DNA of 64,000 bases. It comes from Heracleum sosnowskyi. Lineage: Eukaryota; Streptophyta; Magnoliopsida; Apiales; Apiaceae. Below are positions 56,082 to 64,000 of the stretch, one piece after another. The notes beneath the pieces are model-generated. The model was not told where the DNA came from. It saw only the letters and a list, made by a program, of their open reading frames with translations, and did not search any database. The stretch covers positions 80,587,564 through 80,651,563 of the forward strand of contig CM061245.1 of assembly GCA_030848705.1 (NCBI GenBank), given 5' to 3'. A program made the translations under genes and the position numbers. Each line of letters starts with the position of its first letter. Position 1 is the stretch's first letter.

Positions 56082-58640
56082 TCAAATGCACTAACAGTAG
56101 ACAAGTAACACCAGTCCATCCCCCAAAGTTTTGAAATGGTTACTGCATAGTGCTGAAAAGCAGACACAAAAATGGATTCAGATAGCATAAAATAAAAGAA
56201 TGCACAGAAATATTTAGGCTTAATTATAACATAAACCTTGAAGTATGACTTTTTGTACACATAGAACCCTAAAGAAAAATGTCGTACACATCGAACCTTC
56301 AAGTATTGGTTATGTATACACTGACCCCTGCTCCAAAGCACACTACCAAATAACCATAGTTCATGTTCATTCATGGGAAATGTTATCCTTGAAAAAGCCT
56401 TTCTGTGATTGAAAAATAAACATCTATATAATTATCGACATTGTACCCCATCTTATTCAAGCAAGAGATGACATGGTGGCATAGAATACCACTCAAATCC
56501 CACCTTACTCGGTTGTGTTTTTTGGAAGAGGGGTCTATATATACATAATCGGTACTTAAAGGTTTGATGTGTACAACATTTTTCTTTAGGGTTTGATGTG
56601 TACAAAGAGTCATACTTCAAGGTTTATGTTATAATTAAGCCAAATATTTATATGTAAATGTAGTAAGCTTTCGAGAAAGCTTGGAGAGATGTGTTAATGT
56701 AGTAAAACTACAAGGAATACAAACTAACTTCTGTAAAAAAAACTCAAAACAGTTTAATTCCGCAATCAAAGCAAGACATAGAAAAAAAAATGAGAGTACA
56801 AACTTCATGCACTGCTTCTTCGGAATGCCAGAGGGATTCAACAGAAGACCTGGTCCAGTTTTATTAGTGTTCTACCTTTAATCATCTATAGAAAATCATG
56901 ATGTATAACGGGTAGCCCTTGTCCAAAGATTCTGATGTGGCAAAATCCTAAATTTTGCCACAAACAATTCAAATTGACTTTAGTAGGGCTACTAAACAAA
57001 ATTGACTGGGGTCACGCAGCCTGCACCATATATCACTCTAAAGGAGCGATGGAATTCAAACTAAAAACAAGAAAGAAATTTATTACAATGTCAAACAGGT
57101 ATTATATTGTATTAAGACAGTATACTTTAGCCAATTGTGGGGAGTTATGAGAGTATAATTAATTTAGACCTCTATTATTTTCTCGAAAATCTTAATAATA
57201 TATTTATTTTGCTTACTCCCCCTGTCCTAGTTTAGATATTACTTTCTGCATAATTATTGACACTAATTAAGAAATTTTCTCATTTAATGGGTCGTGATCC
57301 ATTCTATATTGTCTCCGTGGCTGGGAAACACAAAAAATGGTGGTTTGTCGAAGGTTAAAACTGACCCTAGTAATATTCTTTTTTATAGTTTTAATTGTAT
57401 AATTTCTTCTTATTTCAAAAGAACACTCCACAATAGTTCTCGAGGAGATTGCCTAAAAAACAGCAGATAAATAATTGAGGCTTCTAAAGAACCCGTAAAT
57501 GCAAATATAGTTACTATATTCGACTTAAAAAAATGGGGGTAAGAAAAGCTTTAAAAGAAAACTGCAAGAAGAATAAGGTTGTCATTCCGCACACAAAAAA
57601 ATATAAGGTACAACGTCATGTTGTTAAATATGGCATCTTGACTTGTAAGCACTTAGACTCGATATTAACAACCCCCTTACTAATCTTGGGACTTTGAATG
57701 TAGCAACATATTCTCAATATGTCTTGGCAACAAACAACCCAATGATGGCAATTTGATAGAGTTCATGGATTTAAACTTAAAAGATCCCATGGTATGGAAC
57801 ATACCGTACACAATTCATTTGCTTACCGGGTAGAAAGTTCAAAGTTTTAATACGGAAACACAAGCCGTTCTTTTCTTGGCAGATACATATGCTTACGCTA
57901 TTTCAGAACATACTTATTCTTTTAGTACTTTCTCGCTAATCAATGACCAAATGAATATCAAACATACAAACTCAAATTTCCATAATCCTATAGATTTTAC
58001 TTGCACAATTTTAAGAAAATACGTAAACAAGTCAATTTCAACTTAAAAGCAATCTCCCAAATAAGAAGCAACATTAATTCAATCAAAAGTAAACTAATGA
58101 CATCAAATGAACTCACAAACATATTAAACCTCTAATAACACCTACAAACATAACAAAATGAAACTAATTATTGCATCATTATTGTACTAATTAGAAGCAA
58201 AGATTGCATCTTTATAAAACAACAAGCACTACAATCCAAAACAATGATTTTGGGCACATAATCAGCTTCAAAAAAAACACAAAAAGGTCAAAACTTTCTG
58301 CAAGATAAGTCTCCAACTTATCCACATATTCTACCAACACAAAACCCATCAAAAAAATCATCCTAAAATCAAATCTTTCCACAATATCAAGATAACCCAA
58401 ACCAATACACACATATATACATACAGATAAGGCCAAAATGGAGAAATTACCAGAAACCCATTTGAAGTAGGGGAGCAATAACCACAAAAACCCAGTAAAA
58501 ATCAACCAATTTGCAGTAATTTTCGATCACCAAACCCAAAAAAAGACCAAAAAATCAAGAAAAAAGTACAAGATGAAGTTTTTAATATTTTACAAAAGGG
58601 GTTGGGATTGGGGCGGAGAAAACAAGATGAGAAGGGTGTT
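56082..58640 (-). other. Probable ATG9 5' UTR and its 2.3-kb intron
   Basis: A good acceptor (CTTTTCAG) ends at 56153, 71 bases before the start codon. A donor (TTTCTG-GTAATT) at 58450 would close an upstream untranslated exon of roughly 58451-58640. The intervening 2.3 kb has no gene and holds the Mutator-type MITE. The UTR exon is an inference from splice signals only. Confidence 0.5.
56217..56641. mobile_element. Mutator-type MITE with long TIRs and 9-bp target duplication
   Basis: 425 bp, flanked by aaatattta (56208-56216 and 56642-56650). The ends ggcttaattataacataaac and the inverse match over roughly 140 bp with few differences, so the element can fold into one long stem. Nine-base duplications and long TIRs are typical of Mutator-like elements. 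No coding. Confidence 0.88.
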
Positions 58641-61215
58641 TTTGATAGTTGAATTTGTAGAGGAAATAATTTATGGGAAGAAGACGTGAAGATGGAAATT
58701 TACTTGTTCGTGTTATAATAATATACTGCTACTTTGAGTAGGCTTTGGAAACTTTGATGAGATATGTACAAATGTATGTGCAGTGTGTGTATGTGTATAT
58801 ATTGATGGCCCTTTAATTTGTTTCACTATCTTTTTCTGCAATCCATTCCTTTTATTAATATTTTTTTGATAAACGAATGAGTAGAAGGAAAAAATCTTGA
58901 AGGGATTTCGAAAAGAAAAGTTATTTAAATCTATTAAAATCATTGATTTATATTTTTTATTATTATAAACAGTAACAATTGGAAAATTGTCTCAAATGAT
59001 GTTGCACAGCACAACGCATGATGCGTTTTTATTTCACATAGCGTCTCGTATTTTTATCGGAGAGGTATTAATTAAACATATGACACATAAATATTTTGTA
59101 CAAATTTTTAAAGTTAAACTAGCGTTTTACCCGTGCTACGCACCGAAAGCACACGCTTAAAATTTTTTAAATCTAATTTTTTTTTGAAATAATTAAAAAT
59201 ACATTATATAATAGAACTCATATTAATTTTTTTCAGATACATTTACTAAAAATACGCACGCGTGTAAATATAAGTTATGTTTAGGGATGCGTATTGTCCC
59301 CTCCGCGCCGATCCCGATTCGATGCCCAGCCCGTGCGGGATCGGGGTGGGTTCGGGACTGATTTTGGGGTCGGCTGCGGGTGCGGGGATAACACTCCCCG
59401 ACCCTGAAATGATCCGACATTCATCCCTAGTTATGTTATTGGTTGCTAAAAACTAAATATTTATAATTATAAATTAAATATTCAATGCATAAAATATTGA
59501 TTGAACATATATATAAAATGTTGTCGTCATAACAAAATAACATAAAATACGATATTAGAATTTGTTTGAAATGTACCATCAGTTTTTAAACTAATAAGAA
59601 TGTTAAACGTCCTAACCCATTTTATAATTATACTTCTTTTTAACACCATCATCATTGACGTGAATATGTGTTTATTTGTTCTCGATTTTGACTCTGGATT
59701 AACACAATAAAATTATCATTATTAATTGAATCATGCACCTGCTTGAAAAGAAACAAAATGGTTGAGTTATTAAGAATGAGAAAGACAAATTTGATGTTGG
59801 ACAAAAATCACAATTAATTATTTGAATTGAAAATTTTATGTTCACCACGTCAAAATTAACATTGTATGAGGTGATTTTAAATTCTTTTGAGGGCGTTAAA
59901 CTCTAGAATTGAATCATTCAATCATTCAAAGATACAAAGATATTGTATTGATATGTACTAACTTTCAATCATTCAAAGATATAATGAATGTTTGAATTTC
60001 TCCTGTAATGATTTTCAATTTTCCAGGATACTGGTTTTCATTTTCTTCTTATGATGAAGGTTTTAAATTCATTAGAATAAATTTTAAACTTACATTTAAT
60101 ATGTTATACTTTTAGGATTTTGTATTTAGTACGTCACTGCCTTTCATCACAAAGGTTCTCGTCAACATTTGATGATATTGACCCACCACTTCACAATCTT
60201 TTAACTACTTCACTTCAATTAATAATATACATGGTTACCCTAAACCTAATATAATTATATATAATTATGGTAAAGAGGATAAGAAGAAAAATATTTTCGA
60301 AAAAATTGATTTATTAAACATGATGCCTTCTATTCGGGTTTGAGATGATTTTACCACATTTGCATTTATATGTATGGATGTATGGTTAATGATACAGAGT
60401 TCCCCGAATTACTTCTTCAACACTACAAACTCATAACTAATATATCGCCTCCATTTGCATTAAGATTTTAAAAGTTTTAATATTGAAAAAGTGATTAGTC
60501 TAATGACTGCACCTAATTGATAACGAAATAGAGAAGAAGTAAGGTGGTTTACTATCTGAACTTCAGAGATCCATAATATGCTTATATAAAATATATTATC
60601 AAGCTAATGTGAAGATATGTCTTATTAAAAAATTTAAAGTACTTACAAAGATGATTTATTCGTTCACGTACAATGTTAAAAGTTACTTATGTATTAAAAT
60701 AATTTAAAATTTTATGTTATTAATCGAATTTATATTACTAATATTATTTTACAATGACCTGGAAAACAATATAGTTGACCCCACATATAATTTGTATGAG
60801 ATAGGTTTAAATTATTTTTACATCGACAAATTAAAATTTTAGTACTTGGTCAACATATTTTGTACTAAAATTAATTTCATTTAATTTTAAATTCTAATTT
60901 TGATTAAATTCAAAATAAGTATACTTGCGAAGATTAGACAAATTTAAAATAGTTATATATTGATAAATTGAGGCAGAAATTGTATTAAAATGGTTTTTCT
61001 ACTTTTAAAATTTTAACATTTATTTAAAGCAGACAATAATGTAAATGTTAATCTATATAATTAATGTAATATGCATGTAAATAAATGAATAACAAATACT
61101 TATTAAAAAATTTATACTTGAAATTGAATTATTAATATTGTATTTAATGTAAAATAGTAATCAAATTGTTTGATTAATAAATATTTATGAAACTTTAATT
61201 ATAAATATGGTAATA
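58641..61215. other. ATG9 upstream region and AT-rich intergenic DNA
   Basis: Starts with the probable ATG9 promoter. A Helitron-like 3' end on the minus strand lies at 59119 (ctagcgttttacccgtgctacgc). A GC-rich block at about 59283-59430 (gatcggggtgggttcggg) resembles the patch at 5256-5420. From 59450 to 61215 I see nothing but AT-rich sequence. Confidence 0.45.
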
Positions 61216-62497
61216 TGTTAGAAATGAATACTACTAGAAACTAGACAGAGGGGGGGTGAATGGATAGTTTGATATATTTTTCGACTCTTGAAAACTAAGT
61301 AAAAGACTGTATATGATTATGATATGTAATATGCAGAAAGTAATTAACACACACAATCACTTTAATCTACTTTGTATAAGCAAATTAAATACTACAGCTT
61401 TCCAAGAAATTCACAATCGAATTTCTGGCTTCTAAACAAGAACAGTTTGAACTTGCTTGCTTACAGAGAAAAGAGCTTAAGATAAAAACTATGTGTATCT
61501 ATCTTGCAGCTAACAATAGGATGTGCATGATATATATAAGCCATATACAAACTAGTGCACACACCTATTTTTACACAGTTACCCCTTGCTGAAAGTCCAA
61601 CTTGTCCTGCCATAAGACGTTAACTGTGTCAGGAAGGACCACCTGCTTTTCGGAGTCTTTCCCGTTTCTGTAGCTGCTTGTCTCTTATCTTTCTCTCCAA
61701 GTTTAGCTGTAGATTTGCCATCTGTTCTTTGGACCACCTTGCCAGAACAAATGCTTCAGTATTTGTCTCTTTTGATTCTTGATTTTGTACCTTGATTTGT
61801 CTTGTTGTAAACGGCTAAGTGTTGATATCGTGAACTCCACTTCATTTCCTGACTTCGCGATCTCACTTGTGAGGACTACGCGATATAGCCTTTGAAGACT
61901 TTGCGACATAGGTCATTTGATGACTATGCGACATAGGTCATTTGATGACTATGCGACATAGGTCATTTGATGACTATGCGACATAGGTCATTTGATGACT
62001 ATGCGACATAAGGCTTCTGAGGACTTCACGATCTAGGCTTCTTTGACTTTGCTGACTTCAACACTTCACGACATGAGTCTTGAGGACTTCTCAACATAGT
62101 ACAATATGGACTATGCGATGTAGCACTACACGACATAGATATTGGTGACTTCACGACTTAGCTTTCTTCTGACTTTGCTATATCATGCCTTAGACAAATT
62201 TCTGCAACTTATTTCTTCATAGCCTTATTCATCTCTATCCTGCTGCATGAACACTTCTGAACTTCTACCAGGACAATTATTCAATGGCCTATATACAATC
62301 TAGATGCAAGAAAATTTGCTAAGCTCATTATAACTTTGAGCATACATGGTCAAGCTAATGTTCATGAGAACAAGACAAGTACATTTAGAGACCTATACTA
62401 TATCCCAGTGATAGAATTCACTAGGTCATATAATGTGACATAGTCACATAGTGTAGGCTTGTTAATAGTGGTATTCAGACATGTCTTGAGCCTAACA
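61216..62497 (-). repeat. 3' LTR of the right-edge copia element (1282 bp)
   Basis: Begins tgttagaaatg and ends gagcctaaca beside the polypurine tract. Near its start it carries gggggggtgaatg, close to gggggtgaatg in the left element's LTR. It contains the 25-bp tandem array. Confidence 0.85.
61905..62004 (-). repeat. Four perfect copies of a 25-bp tandem repeat in the LTR
   Basis: The unit starts gacataggtcatttgatgac and repeats at 61905, 61930, 61955 and 61980. Degenerate copies with cgac-ata or cgatata cores flank it on both sides (61870-62160). Confidence 0.95.
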
Positions 62498-62508
62498 ATC
62501 TCCCCCAA
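62498..62508 (-). other. Polypurine tract
   Basis: The minus strand reads TTGGGGGAGAT directly beside the LTR, identical to the tract of the intact element. Confidence 0.85.
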
Positions 62509-62650
62509 ATTGTGAGTAAGATCCTTAGGCACAATTTCATGTCTGATAACAAGCCTAACTTACATAAAAGGAAATTCAGTAACAGAGAGGACAATTCATG
62601 AACATTGTGATCAGGAATTTGATTACATAGAAAAATTGAAAGCTTACAGA

Positions 62651-64000
62651 TTATCTTTGTTGCTCAGCAGCCTCAGCTTCCAATTGCTTCTTTAGTAAGT
62701 CATCATACATTTTCTTTTTCCTTATCTCTTCTCTTCTCTTCATGTCTATGATGGCTTCTTGAAGTTCTTCTCTGGCAATCAGTTCTTCAATGAGAGGTGA
62801 GCCTTCCAAGTCATCAATTGCAGCCTTGAGTGCACTTTCTACATAGGAGTCCAGAAACTCCATCCTTATTTTGCTTTGGCCTCCATTTGAGTTTTTGTAC
62901 TCCACAATGTAAGGATTTTGTTTGACCCTGCACATCCCTTTCTGCCTTAGCTCTTTAGCCCTCTCCTCCATCTCAGCCATTTCTTTCTCTCTCTGTTTGT
63001 TTTTCTCTTCATTCTCTTTCCTTTTCTTCAAAATTCAGTAAGGCATTTATCCTTTCAAGCTCATACTTATAGAAATATTGCCAGCCTTCTTGTTTCATAC
63101 TTCTTTCTCTCCCATCAGTGTGCTTGATCTCTAGATGATCTAGCTTCACTTTGACTTCAAAGATTCTTTGGGCTCTCAAGAATGCTAGGGCATCTTCATC
63201 ATAGTCTTCATCAAGAGGAAGCACTTTGATCCCTACAACATTAGTGATTACCCCATTCTTCTTTGTTATCCTTGTCCTCTTAGCTGCCCTCTTGATCCTC
63301 ATGTGCTTCACTTGAGGTAGCTTTGTGGAGCAGGGAGATTTAGTCTTCAGTGCCACATCACTTGGAAGTAGCTTCATTCCCTTCCCCTTCATCCACTGTA
63401 ACACTCCACTAGCTGTAACTTTGTGGAAGTGTTTTCTTGATATTCCTTTTGTGGCTTCATCTTTCTTCTGTGGCAATTCAGGTTCAGAAGTCTTAGATAA
63501 TGATTTTGGAGGATCATTACTAACAGTACCCACCCTAGACTTAGAGTCTTGTGTTTTGGTTAAAGTACTATTAGAAATGTCCTTGACTTGCTGAATTCCA
63601 CTTCTTGTTCTCTTTGCTGATTCTTTTGTCCCCTTGTAATCCCTATTGCTATCATCAGCATCTTTTGTCTTCTTTGAGAATTTGATTTTGTTACTGTCAC
63701 TTGGTCCATCCTTATTACTCCTAGAAAGAGATCTCCTTCTGTAGGTTTTCTCCTCATCATCATCCTCACTATCCTTTTTCTTGCTCTTTTCTTTGACAGA
63801 TTCAGGAATAACTCCATGAATCAGAAAAGATTGTAGAGTGTGAATCATCTCTAGTTCCTCAGCTGTCCTAGCTCCTCTCTTAGCTCTCAGCATTTGCAGC
63901 ACCTGGTTGATCTCTGCATTGTTCTTCATTAAAAGGTCTGAGGGAATTACTAGTTGGTCAATATTACTGTCTTGAGATAGGCTTTGGTAAATTATTGTCC
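62651..64000 (-). pseudogene. Third ORF of the right-edge copia element, frameshifted
   Basis: A frame open from the window edge (64000) runs to a stop at 63009; a second frame, shifted by one base, continues from about 63031 to 62651. The switch lies in the A-rich string near 63020-63035. The first part is Lys/Ser/Arg-rich, then KGKGMKLLPSDV and VVGIKVLPLDEDYDEDALAFLRAQ; the second part is Glu/Lys-rich. The blocks DGR...W.-.-Y and PYIVEYKNSNGG line up with the C-terminal part of the intact element's third ORF (DGRVYRFGEF..., AYIPKYRDAHGK). Function unknown. Confidence 0.75.

Larger units (their letters stand above)
61216..64000 (-). mobile_element. 3' end of a second Sirevirus-like copia element
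   Basis: Minus-strand order entering from the right edge: third ORF (frameshifted), polypurine tract, LTR. The LTR ends tgttag...cctaaca, and the homology of the ORF with the third ORF of the intact element identify it. The rest, including pol, is beyond the window. The target duplication on this side would be taata (61211-61215). Confidence 0.85.

Noticed and set aside
61905..62004. Regular short repeats that resemble a CRISPR array
   Set aside because: The units are directly adjacent with no unique spacers, lie in an LTR, and the genome is a plant nuclear one.

Overview
The window is nuclear DNA from a flowering plant, most likely a eudicot. It is AT-rich, and its two clearest host genes have plant family members and intron/exon layouts: autophagy protein ATG9, and 2-oxoglutarate/Fe(II)-dependent dioxygenases of the plant DOXC type. 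Most of the rest is transposable-element DNA. An asterid or Apiaceae-like source would fit the retroelement and dioxygenase mix, but the sequence alone does not fix the family.

Layout. 1-4812 is the 5' half of a decayed Ty1-copia element on the minus strand (one LTR, a gag with three stops, a broken pol). 5929-16874 is a complete, very young Ty1-copia element of Sirevirus-like build, also on the minus strand. It has 545-bp LTRs differing at one base, a 5-bp target duplication (cgact), an intact gag and pol, and a large third open frame in the env-like position. 18918-20435 is an intact four-exon dioxygenase gene. 22532-33516 and 38252-44636 are pile-ups of non-autonomous Helitrons (5' TC, 3' hairpin plus CTAG, A/T target). 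Several have exact ends, some are nested, some are joined head to tail, and one contains a 1.46-kb solo LTR. 35051-36347 is a second intact dioxygenase. 45225-46557 and 48373-49127 are two broken dioxygenase copies separated by a LINE remnant. 49878-56081 is a complete nine-coding-exon ATG9 with a TA-flanked TIR element in one intron and a Mutator-type MITE in the probable 5' UTR intron. 61216-64000 is the 3' end of another Sirevirus-like element running out of the window, with its LTR and a frameshifted third ORF.

Relations. The four dioxygenase copies share strand, intron positions and phases, so they come from local duplication: two appear functional and two are dead. They are separated by tens of kilobases of repeats. 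ATG9 is a single-copy-type housekeeping gene that happens to flank them. The most unusual signal is inside the young copia element. The octamer AAACTCTG (minus strand) occurs about 23 times between the LTRs, always in the same orientation. It is always read as Asn-Ser when it lies in an ORF, it also occurs in non-coding spacers, and it forms the core of a palindrome in the LTR.
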